A stretch of 64,000 nucleotides of DNA, from assembly GCA_032622095.1 (NCBI GenBank), contig CP136061.1, forward strand, positions 265,516,077-265,580,076, written 5' to 3'. Under the pieces are notes generated by a model. It searched no databases. It was given only the letters and a program-made list of their open reading frames with translations, and was not told the DNA's origin. Position numbers and translations under genes: made by a program. Position 1 is the stretch's first letter. Each line of letters starts with the position of its first letter. This document shows, piece by piece, positions 10,909-21,420 of the stretch. Origin of the DNA: Siphonodentalium dalli (Eukaryota; Mollusca; Scaphopoda; Gadilida; Siphonodentaliidae).

Positions 10909-11003
10909 TTGTAGAATGAGGTCCCTAGAGGGTGAATTTAGTGAAGCTATCCTGCATAGAGGGTTAACATCACCAAATTTACCCACTGGGGACCTCATTC
11001 TGC
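10909..11003. repeat. Fold-back repeat, GCAGAATGAGGTCCCC family, member 1
   Basis: A ~95-bp palindrome: GTAGAATGAGGTCCCTAGAG on the left and CTGGGGACCTCATTCTGC on the right, with an inner GTGAATTTAGTGA / TCACCAAATTTAC pairing. It belongs to a family seen six times as full palindromes in the window outside the duplicate. Copy 2 is 29965-30059. Confidence 0.75.
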
Positions 11004-11124
11004 TTAGGCGTTAACTGCTATGGGAGGCCTAGGATCAAATTGAAGTTCCCCAGTTGAATGGAGAAAGTAACTAAAAACAATGTTAATTTGAGACTGTAGA
11101 TACTTCCCAGAAGATGAGGCCAAA

Positions 11125-11217
11125 GCAGAATGAGGTCCCCAGAGGGTGAATTTGGTTATGCTAGCCCACCATGCAGGGTAGCATCACTAAATTTACCCTC
11201 TGGGGACCTCATTCTGC
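11125..11217. repeat. Fold-back repeat, GCAGAATGAGGTCCCC family, member 2
   Basis: The best-preserved member: GCAGAATGAGGTCCCCAGAG at the left is matched by CTCTGGGGACCTCATTCTGC at the right, with a GCTAGCCCACCATGCAGGGTAGC centre. It is about 110 bp from member 1. Copy 2 is 30181-30273. Confidence 0.8.
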
Positions 11218-11468
11218 AGATGTCAGACACACCAGGCATGCTTGTGTTACTATGAAATAAAATTGTATCGTATAATACACAAGCTTCGTACATCTCGCCA
11301 TCTGTTTACATCTCGGAATGAAATAAGAAATATGTAATAAATAAAGATAGTATAATAAATGGAATGTTCGTGTTAATCTAAGAAAATAAGAAAGTAAGTT
11401 TGTGTTTTGTATAAACAAATATGAAACGAGAAAATAAATTTTGGAATGTGGAATATTGGAAAAAGAAC

Positions 11469-11640
11469 CATACATATAAAGAATAGTTGTCTATTAATTT
11501 GACATTTAGAATCATACATATAAAGAATAGTTGTCTATTAATTTGACATTTAGAATCATACATATAAACAATAGTTGTCTATTAATTTGACATTTAGAAC
11601 CGTTCATATAAACAATAGTTGTGTATTAATTTATATTTAG
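11469..11640. repeat. 44-bp tandem repeat, ~4 units
   Basis: Units carry CATATAAAGAATAGTTGTCT followed by ATTAATTTGACATTTAGAA. The last units are slightly diverged (AACAATAG, TATATTTAG). Copy 2 is 30525-30696. Confidence 0.85.
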
Positions 11641-11832
11641 CAATCTAAAATAACATGATTGATGTGTGACCGTTTTATAACAATATTCGAAGGATCACAA
11701 AATGTTAGCTTTGATTTACAGAAAAGTATCATGCAACATAACTTATTACACACCTGTTAAAGATGTATCCTGCAACATAACTTAATACACATCTGTTAAA
11801 GATATACTCACGATTCGAGAGTTACAACAACA

Positions 11833-12050
11833 TACAGTAATGAGCTAAATAATCGACTCCTTAATCACAGCAGAATTATTGGTAATTTTTCAGGATTTAG
11901 TTGGAAATATGGCTTGTTGCCATTCATAGGAAAGCAATCACTGAGAGCTTTCTGATGAATGGCAACAATTCATATTTCCGACTAAATCCTGAAAAGTTAC
12001 CCATAATTCTGCTGTGGTTAAGGGGTCTGATTATTTAGGGCATTACTGTA
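11833..12050. mobile_element. Mariner-like fold-back MITE, second member
   Basis: Bounded by TA, with CAGTAATGAGC and GGGCATTACTG ends and the same arms as 2369-2575 (CACAGCAGAATTATTGGTAA, ATGGCTTGTTGCCATTC). The loop is longer and the arms have several mismatches, so it is an older copy. Copy 2 is 30889-31106. Confidence 0.82.
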
Positions 12051-13557
12051 TGATCAATTTAGCGATATGGGTTTATGTGTTGCTCTGGATGTTTGTATTT
12101 TTTCTGGGAAGTGATACCTGAATTGAAGATCTACACACAAATAGCTTGTTAAAAGGGTACTGTACACTGGCCATTTATGGTACCATTTCCTTATATACTC
12201 AACCGAATATATGCAACAAATTAATGAATTTGAGCCATGGATTAGTGCAAAATACACTCATGTGTTCTATGAACGATGCAAACAACATGGTAATTATAAT
12301 GAAATGAGTTCATGACTCGAGTGTAAAATTGTCATATAGTTGTTGAAAAATCAAGGTGCTAACTTTTATTGTCCATCCAGATCAACAAAACTATATGAAA
12401 TTAATGGTTAGTTTTTGAGGTGGCATTTCCAATTCCACACATGCTAACTTATAAACACTAGAATTTAATCGTAAAACTTGCCCTGGAACCCTGAATACAT
12501 CTTTCAATGTCCAATAAGTATTTAGCATACTAAATCATCAGCATGAAATAAATATTTCAATTTCTCACATGTGAAACATAATACATAATACAAAATACAC
12601 ATTAAAGATATATTATGGACTTGCTCGGGTGCGTGGAACTGATAATTTAGTATTCAGGCGCTATGTCAACTGTGGGAATGTAGCATTCTACTCACATTGG
12701 CGAAAATCTCAAGCAAATCGACCGTACAACTGCATAGAAACATCGTCTGAACCACGCTCAATTGTAAATATTTACTTCTCTATTTGGGACGCAACTATCG
12801 GCGATAAGCTAACAAAAATGATTTGGCCACCGAGATTCACTGCATTCAATTAATATATAAGAATGACGGCATGTGTTGTCAATTTGGATATAATATTTGT
12901 AATAATAACTACTTTGAGTAAGATTATTCTCCATTTTTATTTTATCAACCTACCAGAATGTTTCACATCACTTTAATAATGGCCTTGATGCTGAGATGTG
13001 GAATAACTATAGAACACAATTCACACAATCATCTATCAAACTTGTTAAATTAGTTACATTTATCATTCAACGGGCTGATAACTGAATATGTGATGATGCA
13101 TAATTACTTGATTCCTAATGATTCATTTGTATGATGTTCAGTTTATAAGTTCAACAGCGAGCCTTATTATCTGAACACCATTTCTCAGATTGACGTCTGA
13201 TTATAGTATCTGAACACTCCTACAAATGAATAATGGACCATTCCAGTCTATTCTTTTATCACTGAATGGGAGAATCCATTAAGTTTTCAGAAGAATTAAC
13301 AAATTTCCGTACAGTGACACAATTCACGTCTTGTTTAACAAAACACTGGCCTTCAGTTGTATTGCACTTTCACTTTAACAAGTTATATTATGCTAGAAAA
13401 CAAAATTAGGTCATAGAAATAAATATCTGTTCACAGATAATTAAACATGAAAAACTGAATAAGGGAGGCCGGACTTTTACTTTTTCCCAAGAATTCTAGA
13501 AATTAGCAGATATACAGAGTTTTATAAAACCCTCACCCAGTGCTTTATAGTCATTAT
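12051..13557. other. Non-coding stretch with further copies of the ORF-like element
   Basis: About 12175-12310 (+ strand) is a relative of the 88-435 element, including GGTACTGTACACTGGCCATT and an in-frame YSTEYMQQINEFEPWIS. Near 13248-13300 another piece reads FITEWENPLS. About 12640-12855 is the inverted partner of 7890-8135; its 74-codon open frame is part of that repeat and is not taken as a gene. The rest is AT-rich and unrecognised. Copy 2 is 31107-32613. Confidence 0.55.
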
Positions 13558-14155
13558 AAACAATCTAATTATCAAAATGTGGAAAAATGGAACATCAGAT
13601 TTTGAAATCTGCATAAATTTGTAAATAACATGTTTTATGAGGCCTCTTGATGTGATAGGAAGGCACCTGAGAACATAGTTTTTTTTTTTATCTATTTAGC
13701 CAAGTAAAATTCACTTCTAAAAGCAGTTCTTAACTAAGCACTATTACCCTACTTGGTCTAAATTAATTTCATGATGGGAACTGCGCTGGTGCAGCATTAA
13801 AGATCCTGTGCCTGTGCATTCTATTATATATGTGAGTCGACCATAGGTAAATATTGTTAGGTCAATGTATTCTCTTATATATGTATGAAGCTCCTGTGGG
13901 AGACTCGCATATATAAGAGAATGCATTTGCAAAAATTGAAAGTTAAAAAGGATTAAAAAGCATTTGTAAATAAATTGAGCATCATTTAAATAAACAAATG
14001 AAACCTAACTATATTTCTAACTTTTGTCATCAACGGAAATAATTACAGGAAGACAAGATAAGTTACAGGTACATTTCAGGTTCAGCCAATTGACATTATT
14101 ATTGTGGACATTGTCAGGATAAACAGAGCAAACCAGAAAATTTAGGGCATCAAAG
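13558..14155. other. Non-coding stretch with a degraded 67-bp hairpin
   Basis: First sequence after the duplicated part. About 13805-13930 contains two decayed, partly merged versions of the CATTCTCTTATATATG / CATATATAAGAGAATGCA hairpin with no TTAA-bounded ends. No gene is visible. Confidence 0.55.
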
Positions 14156-14505
14156 TTAGGCCGATGGGGTCATTGTCACAAGGCATCGATCACATTCGTA
14201 TCCAGCTTTTAAAATTGAACACAAATGTAGTTAGCTTTTCAAGGGCGATCACATTCGTTGCCAGCTTTTCATCTAGATCTCGGAAACGGGTGGAGCTATC
14301 GACTTGAAATTTGGTTTTTGAATAGCCCGGACAACGTCGCCCGGACAACGTCGGGCTCATCGGCTAGTTGCATATAAAACGATGGAATTTGAAAAGCTAG
14401 CTACGAATGTGATTGCCTGTGAAAAGCTGGCTACATTTGTGATCGATTTTAAAATCTGGCTACAAATGTGATCGGTGCCTTGTGACAATTCCCCCATTGG
14501 CCTAA
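14156..14505. mobile_element. ~350-bp fold-back element with TTAGGCC ends
   Basis: TTAGGCCGATGGGG at the left and CCCCATTGGCCTAA at the right open a long imperfect inverted repeat that includes TTGTCACAAGGCA and GATCACATT paired with their complements. The centre holds CCCGGACAACGTCG twice. There is no coding capacity, and the target duplication is unclear, so the superfamily is not assigned. Confidence 0.65.
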
Positions 14506-14723
14506 GTTAGAGGTTTCAGCAGTACAAAACAGCAAACATTAAAATATACATCTGAGTCATATTCATGTGCTGGATATATATGATACAAGGTTTGTAACAA
14601 ACATGGAATGTCGTAAGCATGAGATTCATTGTGAATGGTGCAATCACATTTCACTCATATATCTTATATCCTTGCACCGTTCACAATATAGTTCCAAGTC
14701 TGGAAGTACTCTGTCTGTCATTT

Positions 14724-14816
14724 GCAGAATAAGGTCCCAGGATTGTGAATATAGTAATGCTACCACACACACATGGTGAATGTCACCAAATTCATCCATA
14801 GGGAACATCATTCTGC
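14724..14816. repeat. Fold-back repeat, GCAGAATGAGGTCCCC family, member 3
   Basis: A diverged palindrome starting GCAGAATAAGGTCCCAGG and ending GGAACATCATTCTGC, with an inner TAGTAATGCTA / TGTCACCAAATTCA pairing. Confidence 0.65.
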
Positions 14817-15004
14817 TCAGGCCTCAACTGCTATGGGAGACCTGATGTTCCCCAGCTGACATTTGTGATGTTCACCATTAGTCACATCGATTAAACATTT
14901 TATCTTCTGCAAATTATGGGATATAGAAACTGAACAGAAGGGAAAAAGTAACTAAAACAATGTTAATTTGAGACTGTAGATACTTCACAGAAGATGAGGT
15001 CTAA

Positions 15005-15096
15005 GCAGAAAGAGGTCTCCAGAGGGTGAATTTGGCGATGCTAGTTCCCTTTGTGGGGTAGCATCACTAATCTCACCGTCTGGGGACCTCATTCTG
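15005..15096. repeat. Fold-back repeat, GCAGAATGAGGTCCCC family, member 4
   Basis: Starts GCAGAAAGAGGTCTCCAGAG and ends TGGGGACCTCATTCTG, with a GATGCTAG / GTAGCATC core. It lies about 280 bp from member 3, the same kind of paired spacing as members 1 and 2. Confidence 0.7.
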
Positions 15097-15339
15097 AAAA
15101 TGTCACACACAGTATTTCCAGGCTTCTATAGTTCCCTATAGTTTCCTTGATGTATATGAAACAAAGTCATGGCAATTCATTTAAAAGTTTGAGACAAAGA
15201 GACATGTGTTATTATGGTCGATTGACATTCATGGCTTGGAATATGATCAATGTCAATATTACGGAATGTACAATATCACCACGTAATCTATAGCAGTGTT
15301 TCTGCGATAGTAGTTTGATAAGTAAATGGGGATGTGATA

Positions 15340-15555
15340 TACAGTAATGCTCTAATAATCAACTCCTTAACCACAGCAGAATTTTAGGTAACTTTTCAGG
15401 ATTTAGTCGGAAATATGGCTTGTTGCCATTCATTGGAAAGCTCTCACTGAGAGCTTTCCGATGAATGGCAACAAGCCATATTTCCGACTAAATCCTGAAA
15501 AATTACCCATAATTCTGCTGTGGTTAAGGAGTCGATTATTTAGAGCATTACTGTA
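15340..15555. mobile_element. Mariner-like fold-back MITE, third member
   Basis: TA-bounded hairpin with CAGTAATGCTC and GAGCATTACTG ends. The arms are nearly perfect for ~100 bp, with a short loop around GGAAAGCTCTCACTGAGAGC. Closest in sequence to the member at 2369. Confidence 0.85.
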
Positions 15556-15773
15556 GAATGGTGGGAATGTGTTAATATGCCGCTACAAAGCATGAACAAA
15601 GGGCTGCAACATTTCATCAATGCATCACAATACACATCACCTCATTGTGACCCATTTATATCACGATGCATATCATATAAAATTTTGTATCGTCGCAGCC
15701 CCAAAGCAAAGATAGTAAATGAGATTCTGCTCTAACTGGTGAGTGATTATAATGGTGATTACACATGAGACTG

Positions 15774-16038
15774 ACATGAGTATATCTATTACATAGACTG
15801 GAGATTACATCAGTAGATCATTACACCAGGTGGGGAACCAGTCTAGAGGGAGACATGAGTATCTATTATGATTACATAGACTGGAGATTACATCAGCAGA
15901 TCATTATACCAGGCGGGGAACCAGTCTAGAATCCGACATGAGTATCTATTATGATTACATAGACTGGAGATTACATCAGCAGATCATTACACCAGGCAGG
16001 GAACCAGTCTAGAATCTGACATGAGTATCTATTATGAT
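15774..16038. repeat. 83-bp tandem repeat, ~3 units
   Basis: Units start GACATGAGTATCTATTATGA and run through ACTGGAGATTACATCAGCAG to GGGAACCAGTCTAGA. Starts are at 15852, 15935 and 16018, with a slightly shorter first unit at about 15774. Confidence 0.85.
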
Positions 16039-16123
16039 TGAAGTTCCCCAGTTGAGGTTGGTGATGTTCACCCATTAATCACCTCGATTATGCAATTTAT
16101 CTTCTGCAAATTATGGGATATAG

Positions 16124-16212
16124 AATGAGGTAGCCAGATGGTGAATTTGGTGATGCTAGCCAACTATGCGGGATAGCGTCACTAAAATCACCCTTTGGGG
16201 ACCTCGTTCTTC
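16124..16212. repeat. Fold-back repeat, GCAGAATGAGGTCCCC family, member 5
   Basis: AGAATGAGGTAGCCAGATGG is paired with CCCTTTGGGGACCTCGTTCT around a GATGCTAGC / GATAGCGTC centre. It lies just beyond the predicted 3' end of the minus-strand gene. Confidence 0.6.
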
Positions 16213-16278
16213 AAATGTCAGACACATTCTGCAAATGTCATTTCTGTACAATATAAATATGATAACTATATTATATTA

Positions 16279-16284
16279 TTTATT
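16279..16284 (-). promoter_or_regulatory. Candidate polyadenylation signal AATAAA
   Basis: TTTATT on the + strand, read as AATAAA on the minus strand, about 167 nt downstream of the stop codon of the putative terminal exon at 16451. Its position is what makes it credible; the motif alone is frequent in AT-rich DNA. Confidence 0.4.
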
Positions 16285-16450
16285 CAGGCAACAATATCAT
16301 ATGTTCAAAAAAATAATGAGCAAATATGTCATGGGTGATGAGCGTCTGCACTAGCTAATGAGTCATGGGTGATGAACGTATGCACTAGCTAATGAGTCAA
16401 CAATTATGTCAGATTACATTGATAATCATAGATTATGTCAGCACAGCTGT

Positions 16451-16498
16451 TTACGTCAATGGCATTTTCTCGTCCAGCTTCATGTTCTCAAAATCATC
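16451..16498 (-). CDS. Putative terminal exon of an unidentified minus-strand gene
   Basis: Fifteen codons plus TAA follow a strong 3' splice site, TCTGTCTTTTTACAG, whose AG is the complement of 16499-16500. The exon reads DDFENMKLDEKMPLT and ends at a stop at 16451-16453. A polyadenylation signal AATAAA lies on the minus strand at 16279-16284, giving a 3' UTR of roughly 170-190 nt. The phase is 0, matching the phase-0 donor of the exon at 17576-17750. Together these would make the acidic/basic C-terminal tail of a longer protein. Upstream exons are not in the window, or lie before 17750 and were not recognised. A 39-bp duplication (16501-16578) doubles the pyrimidine tract of this splice site. 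Confidence 0.45.
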   Translation of the reverse strand, partial: DDFENMKLDEKMPLT

Positions 16499-16500
16499 CT

Positions 16501-16578
16501 GTAAAAAGACAGAATTTATATATTATTACCACTCAGGTAGTAAAAAGACAGAATTTATATATTATTACCACTCAGGGA
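16501..16578. repeat. 39-bp direct duplication at a splice acceptor
   Basis: GTAAAAAGACAGAATTTATA and TATTATTACCACTCAGG occur twice, 39 bp apart. On the minus strand this is the pyrimidine tract and branch region immediately before the acceptor of the terminal exon. Only the exon-proximal copy keeps the AG, so the duplication seems harmless to splicing. Confidence 0.85.
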
Positions 16579-16584
16579 GTAAAA

Positions 16585-17575
16585 ATAACCGGTATACAAG
16601 ACTGAATATAATTTTCCGAACACTGAACGCTCTTTTCTGTCCCATGCCGTGCACAAGGCTGTTTCTTGTTTGGGACCCAAACATCGTGTTCAAAGTTGTA
16701 TTTGTTATGACTTCAATGTGTCTTTCTGGGACATATAATGCTCATAGAAAGGTAGTTCAAGTATTTATCGACCAATTTCGACATCGGAAAAAAAATCAAA
16801 AGTGAATATTATTAGGTGTATTTTGGAGCGCAAACTGCCATGTAGCTTTAATAAAACAAACTGTTTTTTAAATTAAAATTTTGAAAAACTAATGCCGTTA
16901 TAATATCTGCCTTTAGTTGAAATCGGTCCAGGGGTCTGCGAGAAAAATCGCGAACAAATAGGCAGATGGACAGACAGATCATGCTCTTTTTTAAGGACAA
17001 CCAGCTGGTCACAGCCCAGCAGCGCATGTGTTGCATGGCAACGCATTCGCTGGTCGTCCTTATACTAAGTTCGCTTTTCAACATGGGTGCCGCCATCTTG
17101 AATTTGAGGTGCCGCCATATTGGAAATGTCATTGCAATTAAATTAAAACTACAAAATGTTACTTTTCACATAGCTAATATAACAGTATTCATTGCGTGAA
17201 GACATCACATGGTTTATACTTTAAACAATAATCATTACTTAAATCATGAATATTGCCAACCTAACTCGGGTTGCTATACCATTCGGAAAATGACGGAAAT
17301 TACGCAAAACTGAACATTTTCGTTAGCCACATCGCGAAAACAACATAACTTATCTCGTAAATGTCTAAAATGTGTGTCATATCACAAAATAAACTTTTCT
17401 TTGATAAGAGTAAATTAGTGAAAGCAAGTACAACTAAAATTTCATAATAAGTAAACACATAGAATTCTGAGTAGTGCAGGCCGTGACTGAATGGTCGTCC
17501 TTTTTTTTTACATGGATTCCAATGTCATAACTTCTTGTTTATATAAATAGATGAAGAATTAGAAGTGACACAAAC
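16585..17575. other. Probable intron of the minus-strand gene
   Basis: Lies between the two putative exons. A small inverted repeat pairs GGACAACCAGCTGG near 17000 with CGCTGGTCGTCC near 17053. No further splice-bounded open frame was convincing. The 137-codon frame on the + strand (16392-16805) includes the 39-bp duplication and the antisense of the exon, and is rejected. Confidence 0.5.
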
Positions 17576-17750
17576 CTTTTTTGAAATCTTGTTTTTGAGC
17601 TTACTAAATAGCATCCCACTCTTATTACTTTTGAATTCAACTTGGTCGGCCTCTTCGTCTTCATCGTCATCAAAGGCACACGTTTCGGAGGGTGGCAGTT
17701 CGCCCTTACCACTCGACTCATCAATCAGCTTACAATACTTGTACTCCAAT
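17576..17750 (-). CDS. Putative internal exon of the same unidentified gene
   Basis: The exon is flanked by TTCACCAG at its 5' side (AG complement of 17751-17752) and AAG|GTTTGT at its 3' side (donor complement of 17574-17575). A perfect TACTAAC branch point lies ~45 nt upstream (17793-17799). It contains one leading base plus 58 codons with no stop. The peptide begins LEYKYCKLIDESS, has a strongly acidic run CAFDDDEDEEADQ, then a basic stretch ending SKLKNKISKK. This charge pattern suits a cytosolic tail or linker; I recognise no family. The unit containing this exon was not assembled in duplication copy 2, so whether the gene is duplicated is unknown. Confidence 0.5.
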
Positions 17751-17950
17751 CTGGTGAACATCAAATGCATTGAATCAGTATGGTACATAACAGTTAGTAG
17801 AAATAAATTAAGGGCAAAAGAATTCATTTGAAGAAAAAAATAGTATCCTGCAATTTGCTCAAATATTTGTTTGAATTTAAATTAATGGCAAAAAAAAATA
17901 ATAATTAGTTTTGATTGACCACAAGATTATCTTATACCAATATTAAAATA

Positions 17951-18145
17951 TGCTAGATTCCCATCCCCCTCCTGATCCTATTTTTTGTCCCCTTGATTCC
18001 CATCCCCCTCCCGATCCTATTTTTGGTCCCCTTGATTATCATCCCCCTCCCGATCCTATTTTTGGTCCCCTTGATTCTCAACCCCCTCCCGATCCTATTT
18101 TTGGTCCCCTTGATTTCCATCCCCCTCCCGATCCTATTTTTGATT
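17951..18145. repeat. 39-bp minisatellite, 5 units
   Basis: Units carry CATCCCCCTCCCGATCC and TATTTTTGGTCCCCTTGATT. As the period is a multiple of three, the + strand reads an artificial HPPPDPIFGPLDS repeat of 13 residues; no signal peptide, splice site or longer frame makes it a gene. Confidence 0.9.
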
Positions 18146-18292
18146 TAAACTTTTTTGTATAATGTAGGATACTGATTAAATTTCTAGACTGACCATTTGT
18201 TGGCAGGAATAAAATATAAAAAATAAAATATGCCCTCCCGCCCCAATTTAAAAAAAACGGATGAGAATCTAGTAATATATTTATATATTGGC

Positions 18293-19040
18293 CTTAAATT
18301 CAGCCATTTATGGAACCATCTCCTTTAAATTCAGCCATTTATGGAACCATCTCCTTTAAATTCAGCCATTTATGGAACCATCTCCTTTAAATTCAGCCAT
18401 TTATGGAACCATCTCCTTTAAATTCAGCCATTTATGGAACCATCTCTTTTAAATTCAGCCATTTATGGAACCATCTCCTTTAAATTCAGCCATTTATGGA
18501 ACCATCTCCTTTAAATTCAGCCATTTATGGAACCATCTCCTTTAAATTCAGCCATATATGGAACCATCTCCTTTAAATTCAGCCATTTATGGAACCATCT
18601 CCTTTAAATTCAGCCATTTATGGAACCATCTCCTTTAAATTCAGCCAGTTACGGAACCATCTCCTTTAAATTCAGCCATTTATGGAACCATCTCCTTTAA
18701 ATTCAGCCATTTATGGAACCATCTCCTTTAAATTCAGCCATTTATGGAACCATCTCCTTTAAATTCAGCCATTTATGGAACCATCTCTTTTAAATTCAGC
18801 CATTTATGGAACCATCTCCTTTAAATTCAGCCATTTATGGAACCATCTCCTTTAAATTCAGCCATTTATGGAACCATCTCCTTTAAATTCAGCCATATAT
18901 GGAACCATCTCCTTTAAATTCAGCCATTTATGGAACCATCTCCTTTAAATTCAGCCATTTATGGAACCATCTCCTTTAAATTCAGCCATTTATGGAACCA
19001 TCTCCTTTAAATTCAGCCATTTATGGAACCATCTCCTTTT
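18293..19040. repeat. 31-bp satellite, ~24 units
   Basis: Nearly uniform units of TTTAAATTCAGCCATTTATG followed by GAACCATCTCC. The array abuts the ORF-like inverted repeat at 19041. A single diverged unit occurs within the related minus-strand element (near 260-288: complement of AAATTCTGCCATTTATATGA, then CCATCTCATTTTATACTC) and near 12160-12180 (GGCCATTTATGGTACCATTTCC). The array is therefore probably a local expansion of an internal piece of that element. Confidence 0.92.
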
Positions 19041-19294
19041 ATACTCAACAGAATATATGCAACAAATGGATGAATTTGAGCAATGGATTAGTGTAAAATA
19101 CACTCGTGTGCTCTATGAACGATGCAAAGAACATCTTAATTATAATGGAAATGAATAAATGGCTCGAGTCATAAACTCATTTCCATTATAATTACCATGT
19201 TGTTTGCATCTTTCATAAAGCACATGAGTGTATTTTTCACTAATCCATGGCTCAAATTCATTCATTTGTTGCATATATTCTGTTGAGTATAAAA
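19041..19294. repeat. Long inverted repeat of the ORF-like element, copy 2
   Basis: Duplicate of the inverted repeat at the window start, here complete. The left arm begins with TATACTCAACAGAATATATG directly after the last 31-bp satellite unit; the right arm ends with the complement of the same string near 19293. Confidence 0.85.
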
Positions 19295-19487
19295 TGAGAT
19301 GGTCATATAAATGGCAGAATTTAGTGTACAGTACCCTTTTAAGTGTGGCAAAATAAACATATTCTCCTCTTGCTTTCTTATATGTATTATACCAATAACA
19401 TGATTTTTGTTTATTAACGGTCCCACGGGAATGATTAACACTATCTATACTAAATGGATTCTCCCACTCAGTTATAAAAGTGTACAT
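19140..19487 (-). other. 115-codon open frame, duplicate copy
   Basis: Identical in translation to the open frame at 88-435; present only because the whole segment is duplicated. It offers no independent support for coding, since the copies have not had time to diverge. Confidence 0.35.
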
Positions 19488-20296
19488 TAGAATGATCTAT
19501 TATTGATTTGGAGGCGGTTTCAGGAAAGATAAGCACACAACTGATAACAAAAGTAAAGGAGTACTATTTATTGCAGGAAAACGTTCACATAATAAGTTCA
19601 ACAAATGAACTATTAAAGGTTGTTTGTTGAACTTAATAACCTAGAATTTCCTACAGGATAACTACTCGTAATGAGTAATGTTTTTAGTATAGAATAGGAT
19701 AACAGCCTGAGGGATGCTATTAGGCCCGAGGACTGTTAATCGTTCCTGTCAGGCCGTTAATAAACCATGACGCCCGACAAAATCAAGTTATTACTAGTAT
19801 TACCACTCCATCCTCGCATGATCACGTGATCAGTGACTTAACCAGAAGCAGACACCAGGCATTAATGAAAATAAGGTTCATTAATAACTGCCTCTCGCTA
19901 ACGGTCAACTTCACCTCAAAATTAAGGAATCTTACCGTGCGTGTAAAATACAATTAATCTACTAGAAAACGCCATTTGAAGTGATAATATAAATATAAAT
20001 TATCACTAACAGTGATGATCATACTAACTTTCTGTTTTTTTTCCAACAGTAGCACAATACCAGTAGCAATATCAACACAGTGCCCACAGCCACGGGGACA
20101 GCTATCTCTATCTGGAATCAACAAAACATAATTTCAGCATACATTATTTGATAGGTCAATTGATGCCACGTTGGATCAATTGATGACAAACAAGATTCCG
20201 TTCAATAATTGATGATTTGCTGTCTAAACCACAGGTAACTGACACAAAATTTATCATAACACTAAAAAGTACCTATGTATAAGACAAGGTATTTGA

Positions 20297-21266
20297 ATCG
20301 GCTAACCTCGGAGATTAACCAGTTTAAACTGGTTAGAAGTCAGGTCTATCTTAAAGCGACCCGACATGCAGTTTTCACATCGGCAGCGAACGCTGAGAGG
20401 CTGAAACTACAAACCATCCAACAGAATGATTGCATGAAAATTGCAAATCCTACAATCCCACATGACGTGGCAAAAACTATTTACACATGGAATACATGTT
20501 AACAGAATGATTGCATGAAATTTGCAAATCCAACAAAACCACATGACGTGGCCCAAACTATATACACATGGAATACATGTTAACAGACATATAAAATGTC
20601 AACTTATCTAATTAAATCGCCTGTCCCCTGACGAGTAGTCGGCGAATAAAAATTGACACGAAACACTAGCTTACAGTGACTTTCCAAATTTATAGCATAT
20701 AGTGTCGGGCACCTTGGAACATACGCTACCGCCAGTCATTGGCTTTCGGTTGGATGTACATACACCTTCTTATATACAAAAATCGGCTAACCTCGGAGAT
20801 TAACCAGTTTAAACTGGTTAGAAGTCAGGTCTATCTTAAAGCGACCCGACATGCAGTTTTCACATCGGCAGCGAACGCTGAGAGGCTGAAACTACAAACC
20901 ATCCAACAGAATGATTGCATGAAAATTGCAAATCCTACAATCCCACATGACGTGGCAAAAACTATTTACACATGGAATACATGTTAACAGAATGATTGCA
21001 TGAAATTTGCAAATCCAACAAAACCACATGACGTGGCCCAAACTATATACACATGGAATACATGTTAACAGACATATAAAATGTCAACTTATCTAATTAA
21101 ATCGCCTGTCCCCTGACGAGTAGTCGGCGAATAAAAATTGACACGAAACACTAGCTTACAGTGACTTTCCAAATTTATAGCATATAGTGTCGGGCACCTT
21201 GGAACATACGCTACCGCCAGTCATTGGCTTTCGGTTGGATGTACATACACCTTCTTATATACAAAA
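20297..21266. repeat. 485-bp direct tandem repeat, copy 2
   Basis: Duplicate of 1245-2214, with the same two units and nested 82-bp repeats. Confidence 0.85.
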
Positions 21267-21420
21267 CTCTTTGAATTGAGAATTTCCACATGTCCGTGAA
21301 ATGGACATGTAGATTGAACAAGACTCTGTCCGGTCACGCAGCAGTCCATTGCAGAATTGCAATGATAAAATATAAATGTAGAATAAACGTATTCCTATAA
21401 TAATTCCCTACATTTTGATA

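Larger units (their letters stand above)
1..13557. repeat. Segmental duplication, copy 1 (~13.56 kb visible)
   Basis: This stretch matches 19053-32613 almost base for base. The offset starts at 19052, becomes 19064 after one extra 12-bp minisatellite unit in copy 2, and settles at 19056 after a poly-G tract shortens by 8. By eye I find only about three substitutions outside those tracts: T to G near 2750, G to A near 12802 and C to T near 12839. Copy 1 continues into unique sequence after 13557, while copy 2 ends at the assembly gap. The pair is either a tandem duplication with a unit near 19.05 kb, of which only 13.56 kb of unit two was assembled, or a false duplication. The left end of the unit is outside the window. 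Confidence 0.95.

Noticed and set aside
12629-12853. 74-codon open frame as a small gene
   Set aside because: It belongs to a repeat present in inverted orientation at 7890-8135 where the frame is not kept.
16392-16805. 137-codon + strand frame
   Set aside because: It spans the 39-bp duplication and the antisense of the putative terminal exon; no splice sites or motifs.
17950-18162. Proline-rich HPPPDPIFGP repeat protein
   Set aside because: It is the frame of a 39-bp minisatellite; no start context or flanking coding sequence.
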